A stretch of DNA of 64,000 nt from Symbiodinium natans (Eukaryota; Sar; Dinophyceae; Suessiales; Symbiodiniaceae). The notes under the pieces are model-generated. The model was not told where the DNA came from. It was given only the letters and a program-made list of their open reading frames with translations, and made no database searches. Position numbers and translations under genes: made by a program. The stretch spans positions 165,001-229,000 of the forward strand of contig CAJNDS010002851.1 in NCBI GenBank assembly GCA_905221605.1, given 5' to 3'. This document shows positions 32,758 through 44,192 of the stretch, in pieces (positions within the stretch are counted from its first letter, which is position 1; every line of letters begins with the position of its first letter).

Positions 32758-32897
32758 ACCAACCCGAAACCCTAAACCCCAAACGCCAAACCCGGGGGCG
32801 CGGCCCGCTGGGACCCAACAAGCGCCGCCCGACCCGGAAGATGGGATCCTTGCGAAGGGACCAGGGGCGCAAACCCCAGGATGAAGCCCGAAGCCCC

Positions 32898-32962
32898 AGG
32901 GTTTAGGGATTTAGGGTTTAGGGTTTGGGGTTTGGGGTTTAGGGTTTAGGGTTTAGGGTTAG
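32898..32962 (+). repeat. TTTAGGG array with TTTGGGG block
   Basis: Eight heptads, with two adjacent TTTGGGG units in the middle. Confidence 0.94.
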
Positions 32963-33179
32963 GACCCGAAACCCTACAGTAGGATGTAGGATCTGGAGTT
33001 TGGGTTTAGGATTTAGGGCTTAAGGTGTTGGAGTTTAGGGTTTAGAGCCCTACAAGCCCAGTAAACCCTACAGGCATCTAGAGGCCCTAAGCCTCACTTC
33101 TCGGGTGGAGGGCTTCGGGCTCGGGAGGCCCGAGCCGGAGGTTGAAGCCATCTGCCCCTTGAGCCTGACAGGTGTTTCC

Positions 33180-33305
33180 TCTTTCATTCTTTCATTCTTT
33201 CCCTCTCTTTCCCTCTCTTTCCCTCTCTTTCCCTCTCTTTCCCTCTCTGTCCCTCTGTCCCTCCCTCTTTCTTTCTGTCTTCCGTTCTTCCTTTCTTTGA
33301 TCCCG

Positions 33306-33358
<53 letters not shown>
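33180..33358. repeat. Pyrimidine-rich minisatellite and (CT)n
   Basis: TTTCATTC words, about five TTTCCCTCTC decamers, then mixed CTGTCC, then (CT)n at about 33316-33357. The flanking 33360-33440 remains CT/GTCTC-rich. Confidence 0.95.
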
Positions 33359-33449
33359 GCTCGATCTGTCTGTGTCTCTGTCTCCGTCTGTCTCCGTCTC
33401 CGTCTCGGCCTCTCTTTCTTTCACTCCCTCTCTCTCCTGCTACTTTTAC

Positions 33450-33830
33450 GCAGGGCTTGCATGGCCTTCTCTTGCCCTTTTTTTATTGTGCTGTGGGGCA
33501 CCGAATTTCTTGACCCTCTATAGGGCCTCCTCGATGCCAATGATGAACTGGCACTGCTTCTTGCACCTCCGGAGCCCAGGACATCGGGGGGGAATGGGGG
33601 GGGTGGGGGGTTGGGGGGTTTCTAAACTCAGGGCAACCTTTTGAAGTACCTGCTGCAAGAAAGCAGCAGACCCTAGCCCAATGGAGTCCTTGAGGCTTTA
33701 AAGAACGCCTTATAAGAGCCTGCACCCCCCCTAAAACCCTTCATCCCCTCAGCCGCGCTAAGCATGCCGGGAGGTCAGGCTTCGGTCTGTCCTCGGCGCA
33801 CAACGGTGACGCCCACCGGTTTAGGGTTTA
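33450..33830. other. Segment without recognised gene
   Basis: It holds G-runs around 33586-33617 and overlapping frames on both strands with no recognisable domain. Confidence 0.4.
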
Positions 33831-33944
33831 GGAAGTTTGGGCGGCTTCAGTAGGGAGCTTAGGGAGCTGAGCTTGGGGAACCCAAACCCTAAACCCTAAG
33901 CCCCGTTTTCGGGCCTAAGTGCCTAGTTCGTGTGGATATGTATG

Positions 33945-33963
33945 TATGTATATACAGACAGAG

Positions 33964-34010
<47 letters not shown>

Positions 34011-34200
34011 AACCGAGAGCGCGAGAGAGGGAGTGGGAGAGGAAGAGGGGTAGGGAGAGGGATAGGGAGAGGGAAAGGGAGCGCGAGCGGGAGGGGGAGA
34101 GGGGAGAGGGGACAGGGGAGAGGGGACAGGGGAGAGGGGAGAGAGGAGAGCGTAGAGCGGAGAGGGGAGAGGAGGGAGGGAGAGAGAGCGAGAGCTCGGG
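33945..34200. repeat. (GA)n and GAGAGGG/GGGACA purine tract
   Basis: TATG and GA dinucleotides (33959-34004) grade into GGGAGA and GGGGACAGGGGAGA words. More than 200 bp of nearly pure purine could form triplex DNA. The Arg/Glu and Ser/Leu frames over it are artefacts. Confidence 0.94.
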
Positions 34201-34738
34201 CCAGAGGAGTCTCCCAACCCGCATTTGGGGGGTTTGGGATTTCTGGTGTTTAGTTCCCGCATTGGGAAGTTTTGGGACCCCAATGTAGCGTAAATCTAGA
34301 GGCTCGAGAGAACAGGGGACTAGGCCTTTGGGGCTTCAGGTTCTGGATTTTGCGATGAAGGGGTTAAGGGATTGGGGTGAGGTATTAAGAGGCTTATACA
34401 GAGCTTTGCTCGGATTCAGGAAAACAACGATTCGGTTCCGCTTTTAAGGTTTGGAACCTACTTTCCAAAAAAGAAAAGCATAACTTGAATCACCGTTGGC
34501 AGGGCAAACATTGATCTGAAGTCACATCATCCGTCAATATTCTGCAGAATGGGTTCTTCAACTTAGGGCAGTTTCAGGATGGGTGTTCCACGGGCAGGGT
34601 GCCTGCAACCTCGAGAACTCTGCCAGCTAATACCACCCCTGGTATTTTGGGCATGGCTGACGACACAAGGAGGTTGCTTGATGTGGCTGGCTGGCCCAAC
34701 CTTGAGAACACGACAGGACAATACTACTACCACCCCTT

Positions 34739-34754
34739 GGGGGGGGGGGGGGGG
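34739..34754 (+). repeat. Poly-G tract (16 nt)
   Basis: An uninterrupted run of 16 G. Confidence 0.95.
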
Positions 34755-34989
34755 CAAGGGGGAGCGGGAGGGGTGGAAGGCAACCCTGAACCCGAAACCT
34801 GAAACCCTAGAACCCTAAACCTAAACCCTAAACCCTAAACCCACCTCCTACTCTTACTCTCAGGGCTCAGCCGATCTTGTTGTGGCTGGCGCGCGCCCTG
34901 CCCAGAAAAGTCCCAAAAGGGAACGGGAAACCTAACTCCGAACCAGGGGGGGTTTAGGGTTTAGGGTGTTGGGTTTAGGGTGTAGGGTT

Positions 34990-35595
34990 CAGGGTTGTAG
35001 TGGGGGGGTATCCCCCCAGATGCTCCTTTGCGGGAGGTTCGGGGCGACCTATGGGCAGCCCCTCAGGCCGAACGCAAACGAAGACCACCAAGCCCGAATC
35101 GATGACGCAAAAACCTTACTGCAAACCCTATAGCGAAGGCCCTATAACCTTGAAGCGTAAGCCCTGAAACATCACAAAAGCCCCGCAAGGTTCGTAAAGT
35201 TTCGGCTTTCACAACCGAAGCCCGACACAGCACAATGAAGATAGGGTTAAGGCTTCAAGGCTTCCAAGCTTCGGTTTTGGGGTTTGGGGTGAAGCTGAGC
35301 CATAAACACAGTGCAATGACATCCTGAACCCTATTACAAGCACAAGAAACTCACGGCACGGAATGAAAGCCTTCGCATCTCCATCACCCTCCAGACCTAC
35401 CTCTACGCCCCCCGACCTGAACCAACATCGGCCACCTCTTTTAGGCCTCACACATCGGACCCGAAGCGGTTTTTTGGGGAGGGTCATCGGGGGTTGGGGC
35501 TTAGGGCTCAGAGGGTCCCAAAGCCTTCCCCTTGATGGCGTAGCTTCCGGACACGGCATCTGCATAAGCCTCAGGGCAGCAGAACAGTTCAGATT
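34990..35595. other. Heptad-poor segment, no gene established
   Basis: A 144-codon minus frame (35209-35643) is among the longest non-repeat frames, but it crosses into the hairpin element at 35601 and has no recognisable domain. An 82-codon plus frame overlaps it. Confidence 0.3.
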
Positions 35596-35600
35596 CAGGG

Positions 35601-35724
35601 ATATGAAGTAGGGTTTATGTTTCTTGTACCCCCAAAAGGACACCCGGTATATACACTCACCAATACTACAAACGGAACCATATACACACTCACCAAAAAA
35701 AGTGATATAAACCCTACTTCATAT
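35601..35724. mobile_element. TIR element with perfect 18-bp ends (family G)
   Basis: ATATGAAGTAGGGTTTAT at 35601-35618 is exactly inverted at 35707-35724. Inside are two copies of an ATATACACACTCACCAA-like word. The words CCAAAAG and CACTCACCAAAA also occur together at 55080-55115, suggesting a degraded relative there. There is no ORF. Confidence 0.6.
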
Positions 35725-35900
35725 AAGGAGGGAACCCCTTAAGCCTGGGTTTAAGGCTCCAGGTCTAGGAAATCTGCATGCCTTTGATGCCAAACTGAGG
35801 GTCGTGAGGCGGCTCCCCCTGAAAGGGAGCCGTCTCCCTGAAGCTGAGTCCCGAAGACAACCTAAACCCTCAACTCCCTCAACCCTACAATTTGAGGAGT

Positions 35901-36115
35901 CTAGGGTTTAGGGTTTAGGGGGTAGGGTTTAGGGGGTAGGGTTTAGGGTTTAGGGTTTAGGGTTTAGGGTATAGGGTATAGGGTATAGGGTTTAGGGTTT
36001 AGGGTTTAGGGTTTAGGGTTTAGGGTTTAGGGTTTAGGGTTTAGGGTTTAGGGTTTAGGGTTTAGGGATTAGGGATTAGGGTTTAGGGTTTAGGGTTTAG
36101 GGTTTAGGGTTTAGG
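35901..36115 (+). repeat. Longest TTTAGGG array with homogeneous variant blocks
   Basis: About 30 units. GGGGGTA variants lie near 35928-35942, three consecutive TATAGGG around 35968-35990 and two GATTAGG around 36066-36080. The remainder is canonical. Confidence 0.97.
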
Positions 36116-36229
36116 GCTGCAAAAACGCCCAAAGCCTGTAAGGCCTAAACACAGTGTATCCTTGCATCTGAGCGCGCGGACGCCCGCGTAGGAGTGCGCG
36201 GGCTCATAATCCTTCCAGCTCTTCTGGCG

Positions 36230-36287
36230 GCCGCCCTGACTTAGCGTGAAGAGACAAATGCCGCCCTGACTTAGCGTGAAGAGACAA
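36230..36287 (+). repeat. Perfect 28-bp direct repeat
   Basis: GCCGCCCTGACTTAGCGTGA plus eight bases, at 36230-36257, is repeated exactly at 36260-36287 with two bases between. A recent tandem duplication. Confidence 0.95.
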
Positions 36288-36344
36288 TGCTGGAACCCCC
36301 GCCCCTTTAGGGTTTAGGGTTTAGGGGTTTAGGATGACCTCCGC

Positions 36345-36780
36345 TTTAGTCGGGGTCCTCTGAACTAAGTCACGTTTGCCAGGATATTCAGGACCGTGTG
36401 ACTTGTGGGGGATGCCAGATGGGATGAACCACTAGGTCCGTGTGTCGACAGAATGTTTCGTGTGGCGCGCAAATTGCCGGGTCTCTCTGTCCGTTTTTGG
36501 TTCATATAAACTCTTCCCTTTACAATCATAGCCAATTCCGGGACCATGTAAAGAGGATCAAAATCAGTTTCGACTGTGAACTGTTTGGCGGGGGGGGGGG
36601 GGGGGGAGGCAATGCACACTAATGAGGGTGCAACATCACTCCTAGAAGGGTCCTTAACCAAAAACCCAAAAGTCTTAAGAAGCTCTGAAGCCCCAATAAA
36701 CGAGTGAAATCCTGGACCCTGAGGCGTCCAACGGTCCATCCACACAAGCAAAAGGGAGCCCGATTGACTGTGAAATGGAG
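36345..36780 (-). other. Segment with a 128-codon open frame, gene not established
   Basis: The minus frame 36365-36751 runs through the poly-G tract (giving PPPPP) and has no recognisable domain. Confidence 0.3.
36590..36606 (+). repeat. Poly-G tract (17 nt)
   Basis: An uninterrupted run of 17 G. Confidence 0.95.
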
Positions 36781-36909
36781 GCCATCGCAGGTGCTTCGGC
36801 GCTTCGGGGATTTCTAGGGGCGGCTTAGGGGTGTATAGGGTTTAGGGATTTAGGGCCACGAAGGTTCTTTTTGTTCTTGAAATGAAGGGTTTAGGGTCTA
36901 TAGGGTTAA

Positions 36910-37645
36910 GGGGAACATCCCCCAGCTGACCCTGCGGAGGCCTTGCCATAACAGTACGTATCGCTGTTGTAACCTAGGTTGTGGTCGTAGTAGCGATCGT
37001 AGTTCTGGGCAACGTGCTGGCTCTTGACCTCAGCAGCTCGGTGTGATCAGCGAATGTTTGACACTGACAAGTCAAGTCTTAGGAACGAAGTTGTAGTTTT
37101 CAACACTGGGGCCCGTACAACCCCCAAAATATGATCGTAGACGCCTCCTTGAAAAGCACCACCCGCAGGGGACTCCGCAAAATAAACCTTCGACGCCTGC
37201 TAAACCCCTAGACTACAACCAAGCCCAACCAGACAAAGTCCAGACCCGGTTCCTTCTGACGTCCGTTGAAGTTCTTGTTGGTTCCATGAAGGATCTGATA
37301 TAGCACACAGAAGAAACTACCGTGGAGTGTCAGGGAGGGTTTTTCGGGAGCCCCTTTTGTGTGTCGAAGGATTTTGCAATGTGTTTAGCAACGTCGCACG
37401 ATGTCTGCCCCCTCTGTCGTGTGGCGATTCTCGGCTGCTGCTCCCAAAGTTAGTTAGCTAGGTTCATGCGCTTCAGCGACTTTGCAAGACATGCGTGCAA
37501 GATACGCATGGAAGTCGTATCTCCCTTCTGCAAGTACTTACATTCGACTCACCTGCACATGCTCCTTATCATGCCTGCATGAGTTTCATACTATCACTAA
37601 CCCAAGGTACATGGAATCCACCTGCTCATCATGTTTGCTTCCCAG
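36910..37645. other. Heptad-free island, no gene recognised
   Basis: About 730 bp without TTTAGGG words. The longest frame here is a 77-codon plus frame (37482-37715) with no recognisable domain. Confidence 0.35.
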
Positions 37646-37650
37646 ACCCA

Positions 37651-37765
37651 GGAGGAACCCAGGAATAAAACGTGCACCTTTCTTTCGTTTTTTTGGCCTT
37701 TTCAGGGGATTATAAGGGAACCCCAACCCCAAAAAGAGGAAATAAGGGCCTACTCTGGATCCTTG
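37651..37765 (+). mobile_element. Divergent family B element
   Basis: Contains CCAGGAATAAAA, then GGGGATTATAAGGGAACCCC, then CCAAAAAGAGGAAATAAGGG and GGATCC. These are the family B interior words in the same order. The terminal repeats are eroded. Confidence 0.4.
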
Positions 37766-38192
37766 CTTCTGCAGTAACGCAGCGCCGAGACTCGGGCAGG
37801 CTGGGAACGTGCTTCGCTGAAAGTTCCTGCAGACGCGTCAGTCACCTCAGAGAGAAATGCAGACCTTCAGGTATGTTTCTAATTTTTGCCCTATAAGCCT
37901 TGGGTACATCCTCACCATACGGCATTTAAAAAAAGTGGGGCTCATGAACGGCAGTCGCAGATTCGCAGCTAGAATTTGGGTACTGTTAGAGGGTGAGTGG
38001 GGGGGGGTATCGCGGTGAATAGGCAACCTACACGTTGAGCCCTACTGTTCTGGGGTTTTCTGTTGGCGTCCACGATGACCAAGCCCCTCAATCCTCCGAG
38101 CTCCTAAGCCCGAACCTTCCGACGCTGAAGAGACTGACAGAAGCCCCTTCGCCAGGTTTTTCAACCTGAAAGTGCAAGATCCTCAGAAACCC

Positions 38193-38305
38193 TAATGTAG
38201 GGGGCCTGAATCACTAGAATAGGGTTTTGGGGGATACTCTGGTATAGTTGTATCTATAGGGACTACGAGGGGATACTAGTCGTAAGTATTCCGACCCCTA
38301 TATTG
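38193..38305. mobile_element. TIR element family E, copy 2
   Basis: The left end TAATGTAGGGGGCC matches the CAATATAGG end of copy 1. The right end GTAAGTATTCCGACC then CCTATATTGC is almost identical to copy 1. Shared interior: GGGTTTTGGGGGATACTCTG and GGTATAG. There is no ORF. Confidence 0.5.
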
Positions 38306-38309
38306 CACC

Positions 38310-39300
38310 TTAAAGCGTGCCGTGGCGCGGACAAGAACAACTCAGTGTCCTCACTCTTGCCTATTTCTTATACAGGTTGTAAGCTGGATGTCAATGTTCT
38401 AGACCTGCGTGCCTTGCTCCCCGCTTTACCCTTCTAAGGTGCTGAACGGCCCAACGCCAACAACACAAAAACTTAGGTGTCAGAGGTTGGTGACTTTGGG
38501 CTTTATACACCCGAAGCCCTGAACCCAAAACCCTAAGCCCCCAGGCCCCAAATCTTACATCCCAAACACTAAACCCTTCCACGCACCAGTGCCTTGGCAG
38601 TCCATCGCAACCCACGTCCTGTGCAGGGAAGGCCAAACTTCAAATCCTGGACCAAGAGTCTAGCATTCAGGGTTTTCGGCTTCGGTGTTTTGCCACTCTA
38701 TAGGGCTTAGTCAGGGTTCTTGGGTTTTGGGGTTTAGGGTTTTTGGGGCTGCAAGGTCGCAAGTCTCAGAGTTCTAAGATGCTTTCAGGTCTAGGGCTTA
38801 AGCTTAAGCGTTTTTGGGGTGCCCCCAAAGCTTCAAAACCCCTGAACTCCCAAAAGCCTAGACACCAAAAACCACAAAGCGCTTTTCAAGAGGGCTTAAG
38901 ACTTATTGATGCTTCGCAAGGAATGAGGGCATTAGGTCCCTATTTCCCCTTGCAGGGGTATAAATAAAGAACCATTAGGGACCCCCCGGCCCCTTCAAGA
39001 ACCTTGCCTTCTAAACCCTCTGTAAACCCTCTGGGCCCTGCAAACCCTCTAAACCCTTTAAAAATAACTCTACAAACCCCTATAAACCCTCCATGAGCCC
39101 TCTACTCCCTGAAATCATTACTGTAAACCTTAAACCCTACACTCGCCTTTGGCTCTGTAGGTAGAGCTGAGTAGGGTCGTTGGCCTGTCAGGCCTCGATT
39201 CAACATCGGCAGTGCTTGCTTGGGTTCCGCGTTCGTGGGCTTCGCGTTCGTGGGTTTGGGGTTTTAAGGTTTAGGGAGACTTGACATCGATCCGATCGGA
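38310..39300. other. Heptad-poor segment, no gene recognised
   Basis: Decayed CCCTCTAAA words at 39005-39100. A tRNA A-box-like then B-box-like word pair lies at about 39162-39215, but no cloverleaf can be drawn. CGCGTTCGTGGG is repeated twice near 39230-39255. Confidence 0.35.
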
Positions 39301-39309
39301 GGCTTAGGG

Positions 39310-39905
39310 TTTCAGGGTTTGGGGGTGGAAGGGGTGGAAAGGGGGGGAGCGGGTGGAGATCGGAGCATTGGGCTTCGGCAGTGGGCCCTGAACCCTAATT
39401 CCCAGCCTGGACGATGCCTGGGTTTTCGAATTTCAAGAGCTCTGGGCGTTACAAGTGCCACTACTACTAAGCCACTAAGCGGATGTTGGGGGGAGGGGAT
39501 GGTAAACCCAAACTTTGGATTTGGATCTGTTTCTTTTTTGGGGGGGAAGGCTTGCCCAATCTTACGTTTGGGCATGGAGTGCGAGCGCCGTATCATGACT
39601 ACAAAAACACACACTTCCATCGCAAAATGGGGGGGTGTACTGTGTACTGACCACAAAGGATCCGAGCCGCTGTGACCATCACCCCCCCCCCCCCCGCACC
39701 AAAACATTGACCCGAGCCAAACTGCCAAACCCTCGACCAAGAATGCCGACGCCCTAAACCTTGCCCCTGTATCCCTTCAACCCTGAACCCTGACCCATAA
39801 ACCATACACCTCAGGCACGCACTTTCCGGCTCGCCCGTACGACGACGCCCTCCAGCGTTCATCGACATCGAAAACAACCCTGAGGGCCCAAAACCCCTCA
39901 ATGAG
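39310..39905. other. Segment with long opposed frames, gene not established
   Basis: 142 codons on minus (39312-39740) overlap 118 codons on plus (39319-39675). The minus frame crosses the 14-nt C-run at 39682-39695. No recognisable domains. Confidence 0.3.
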
Positions 39906-40179
39906 CATGTACCTCAAGTATAAAACAACTCTCAGAACCCCTAAAGCCCTAAACTCCCAGCCCTAAACCCTAACTACACGAGGGAGCATGCAGGTCATGA
40001 ACTGGGGTATTTCAACTTTGGGTGTTTCGGGTTTGGGGCTTGGGAGTTTATGTGTTTCGGGGATGCCACGTGCTGCACTTAGCATGCGCTTCTCAGCTAT
40101 CGCAAAGGAGGAGAGGGAGGGGTTGGGGTTATGGTTGAGGTCTTAGGGTGCATCAACCCCTTGCAGGCCGCTGATCTTC

Positions 40180-40510
40180 ACAGCCTTCCACATTCGGACT
40201 TTGGACGTTTACTTTAGCTACGACAAAAGAGGGGTTACACACCATTGGATCCCTCTGAACACGATATCGACAGAGTTGCAACAAGCTCGCTGCAGATACC
40301 CAGCCTATAAGACACCTCCTCCCACAAACCAGAACCCAGAGATATATTGTAAATTATATGTATACATGTATTTATGTATTGATTGGTTTGTTGATGAGTT
40401 TTTCTACACGATCCCAAATTCTAAGGCCAAAGCCCTCTATACATTGACAAATAAACTGCTTGAAGCTCTATACGTAGCATACATTAAATCATTATCTTTA
40501 TAGCCCAGCC
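40180..40510 (+). other. AT-richer segment with a 100-codon frame, unidentified
   Basis: The frame 40201-40503 includes short TATA/TGTA-rich words. No domain is recognisable. Confidence 0.25.
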
Positions 40511-40522
40511 AAGTGACCAACA

Positions 40523-40562
40523 ACCCTAAACCCTAAACCCTAAACCCTAAACCCTACACCCT
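40523..40562 (-). repeat. CCCTAAA array
   Basis: Five heptads plus a CCCTACA variant. Confidence 0.95.
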
Positions 40563-40799
40563 AGACATTCATCTCGGTGTCTGGCGAAGCGTCTGCCACG
40601 GTCTCGGTGAACTCCTGATGCGGACTGGCCTGTCAGGTGCGCTTCCCACTGCGTAGCCCTCTGAATCCTATAAACCCTAAACCATTGATTTAGGGGTTTA
40701 AGGGTTTAGGGGTTTCGGGGTTTAGGGCCAAACCCCACCCTACGTAACCCCTGAACCCTATAAACACATAACCCCTAGTCCCCTAAACCCTATGAACCC

Positions 40800-41490
40800 C
40801 CCCAATGCCCAACCCCAAAATGGTTGCAGTGCTTTGGGCAACCGGCACCAGACTGATGTGAAATCGCGATTCCGTTCATATGGAAGAATCGTGTGCTATG
40901 GCGCAGCGGCAGGTGCAGGGTTCATGGTTTAGGGTTTAGGGAGTGCTCCAGTCGGGACCCAAGCGGGAGCGCGAAGTTGGCCGTGAATCTTACATCTCGA
41001 CTCGTTAGCCGCCCTGGTTTAACAAAATGTGAAGCACAATTGTGTAGCAAGTCCAATGGATCCAGAATTGGCTAGAAAAAAAGCCAGATAAATAACTAGT
41101 TCACTGCTCGTGATGATCTATCTGTGTTTTTGAGGTGCACTTTTTGGTGCGACTCCTAACCTATCCTACCCACTTCTAGGGATCACACAGCATCCTCCCC
41201 GTCGGCACCCGACTAAAGGACATGAACAAAGCACACACCTGCCAGGAAACACTTAGGTTTAAGTAGAGTTTATAAGGTTACAGGGTTTAGGATTGTAGCA
41301 AAATGAGGAGCATCCCTGCTTGGTAAATCGGGTGCCCCGAAAAGGGAGCATGATTTAAAGAACACTTGGAGCCCGAAACTCTTTCAGCCATCATACAAAT
41401 ATTTCATTATGCAAACTCGCCTAGAAGCCCGCCACCTCCGAAACGCTTGTCCCAAAGCCTACACCCTCCAGCCTACAAGTCCTCTTGCGA
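40800..41490. other. Heptad-poor segment, no gene recognised
   Basis: TGGCGCAGCGG at about 40897 fits a pol III A-box, but no B-box or tRNA fold follows. The rest is unassigned. Confidence 0.35.
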
Positions 41491-41491
41491 A

Positions 41492-41549
41492 AACCCTAAA
41501 CCCTAAACCCTAAACCTTACACCCTAAACCCTAAACCCTAAACCCTTGA
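41492..41549 (-). repeat. CCCTAAA array
   Basis: Seven to eight heptads with one CCTTACA variant. Confidence 0.95.
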
Positions 41550-41664
41550 GGAGGCCTGGTCCGAGCTGTCAAAGCTGTCTATGCTCTTCGAGCCCTGGTC
41601 CGAGTCCATCGCATCCTCCTTCGCCTGCGCCACGCATGCCGCGGTGCAAACATGGCGTACATGG

Positions 41665-41745
41665 GTTTGGGGTTTAGGGTTTAGGGGTTTAGGGTTTAGG
41701 GTTTAGGGTTTGGGGTTTGGGGTTTGGGGTTTGGGGTATGGGGGT
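41665..41745 (+). repeat. TTTAGGG array with TTTGGGG block
   Basis: Canonical units are followed by four or five consecutive TTTGGGG units (about 41707-41738). Confidence 0.95.
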
Positions 41746-42077
41746 TTGGGCTGTAGAGTTTGGGCATTCAGGGTTTAGAGCATAGGGGTTTGCTTTCAAA
41801 TCGCCCACCCTAACTCTGCACCCCAATGCCACAGAGGGCTTGGGGTTCAGGGCAGACCGTGCAGGAGTTTAGAGCTTAGGGGTACAAGACCTGCACAAGG
41901 ATTACAGCTCCGAAGCACTAGAACGCCCAACCCTAAACCCTAAACCCTAAACGCTAAACCCAAAAACCCCGAAAGCATTCTGAGCCCATTCTGTGTCGGA
42001 GGGTGGGGCTTTGTAGAATTTAAAGGGCCTTGGGAGATTTGGGACTTGGGTTATGTTCTTCGCCATGACATGGACCC

Positions 42078-42195
42078 CTCAACTCTGAACCCTAAACCCT
42101 AAACCCTAAACCCTAAAACCCTAAACCCTAACACCCTAAACCCTAAAACCTATAAACCCTAAACCCTACAAAGCTATAAACCGCTAAACCCTCCA
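42078..42195 (-). repeat. Degenerate CCCTAAA array
   Basis: Clean heptads at 42078-42110, then CCCTAAAA, CCCTAACA and CTATAAA variants. Confidence 0.9.
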
Positions 42196-42541
42196 CCTGG
42201 TGGGCTTTAACCTTGAGGTCGTCCCATCCACGCTCCGGCCAGCTCTCTTCCTCGACCTGCCGGCTATTGGCTTGGTGGTTTTGGGGTTTAGGGTTTAGGG
42301 CTACCCTAAGCCCTAAACCCCAAACCCCAAGCCTTAAGAACCCTGGGGGAATTGAGGTTTTCAGGGTTTGGGGTTGGGTGCTTTGGGCTTCGGCGGCGTC
42401 TCCATCTTCAATTTTGTGGGAATGTTCGGGGGCTACCGGGCCCTTAGGTGGTTTGGGGTCTCAGGTTTGGGGCTGAAGGTTGTAGAGTTCGTTTAGTGTG
42501 GTACTGCATTGGTTTAGGGTTGCGAAGGCCCACGCCTCCGT

Positions 42542-42982
<441 letters not shown>

Positions 42983-43078
42983 TCTTTCAGAATTGCACGC
43001 GTCGTCAAGTTCCGGGACTGCGGGAAATCACCCGGCTGGTCCAGGTTGGAAACGTGCATGCATGCAGTCCTCCATGCT

Positions 43079-43127
43079 GGGGTTTAGGGTTTAGGGTTTA
43101 GGGTTTAGGGTTTAGGGTTTAGGGTTC
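43079..43127 (+). repeat. TTTAGGG array
   Basis: Seven heptads immediately after the trinucleotide array segment. Confidence 0.97.
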
Positions 43128-43129
43128 CC

Positions 43130-44045
43130 AGGCCAAAGTCCTTACAATCTCAGCATTGGATAAACCAACAAAAGTCAAGGAACAGGGCAGTAGCATAGAG
43201 CTGCTGCAGTCGGGCCAGCATCATTGGCCGAGCAATCGATCATGCTGGCATCACCATCAAAGTACGTACAGTTTGAGCCCTCCGAGATATTCAATGGATT
43301 GAAAGTAAAAGATGGGTTTCCCGCCACGGATCCTCGACTGTGTTTCGGACTCGCTTTTCTTTCTTAAATCTTCATTTCGGTCCGCAAAACAAGGCGAACC
43401 ACAAAACGCATTCTACAAAAGAACACAGAAAGTTCAGAACTTCATAATATATCGACGGCGATTCCCAGAAGACAGCCCTGGACTGCACCCCGGTAACCCT
43501 AAACCCTACCCCCCCAGAAAACCTAACCCCTACCCCCGAAATGCCAAATCGAGCTGAAGGAGCCCGGCATGGTGCTGGTGCAAGGTGGCGCGCCCGCAGA
43601 CGCCACGGTTGCGCTGATGGCCGCAGAGCTGTTGATGGCTGCCATCAGCTCCTCGGCTACCAGGGTTTAGGGTTTAGGGTTTAAGGTTTAATTAGGGTTC
43701 TGTACTAAACTTGGAACCCTTGCAAGAATTGGAATTTGTAGCTGCTTCTTATAGGAAAGATAGTACCCAAAATTTAAAAATCACTACTCCCAAGTATCCC
43801 TAAGGATGACAAGTCACAGTGGGTTTGGGGGTTGGGGTTTGGGCGTTCAGGGGTTTAGGGGTTTAGGATGGTTTGCGGCACAAGGTGGCTTATATCTCAT
43901 ATATATATATATACGGAACACGCAATCGAATTGAAAGACTTGCTGGTCTGTATCCCAGGATCTTTGTTGCACTGACCGGCGCACAGCGAATCACAAGATG
44001 AACCTGCCCATTCAAGGCCCGCAAGCCCCCCGCCGCAAGGTCGGC
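43130..44045. other. Segment without recognised gene
   Basis: An 81-codon plus frame (43312-43557) has no domain and ends in CCCTAAA words. A TA run lies at about 43899-43913. Confidence 0.35.
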
Positions 44046-44050
44046 TTTTT

Positions 44051-44110
44051 AAGGGTTTAGGGTTTAGGGGTTTAGGGTTTAGGGTTTAGGGTTTAGGGTT
44101 TAGGGTTTAG
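44051..44110 (+). repeat. TTTAGGG array
   Basis: Eight heptads, 80 bp downstream of the end of the minus-strand gene candidate. Confidence 0.96.
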
Positions 44111-44192
44111 GTTCCACCCCACTTTCTCTTCCTCTTTTGCTACCCTAAAGTACTAAGCGAGGGTTGGGGGTTCATCTTGCGTAAGGACAAAA

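Noticed and set aside
39160-39220. tRNA gene on plus (GGCTCTGTAGGTAGAGC)
   Set aside because: The D-arm-like word is good, but the T-arm (CCTCGATTCAACATC) does not pair and no acceptor stem is found.
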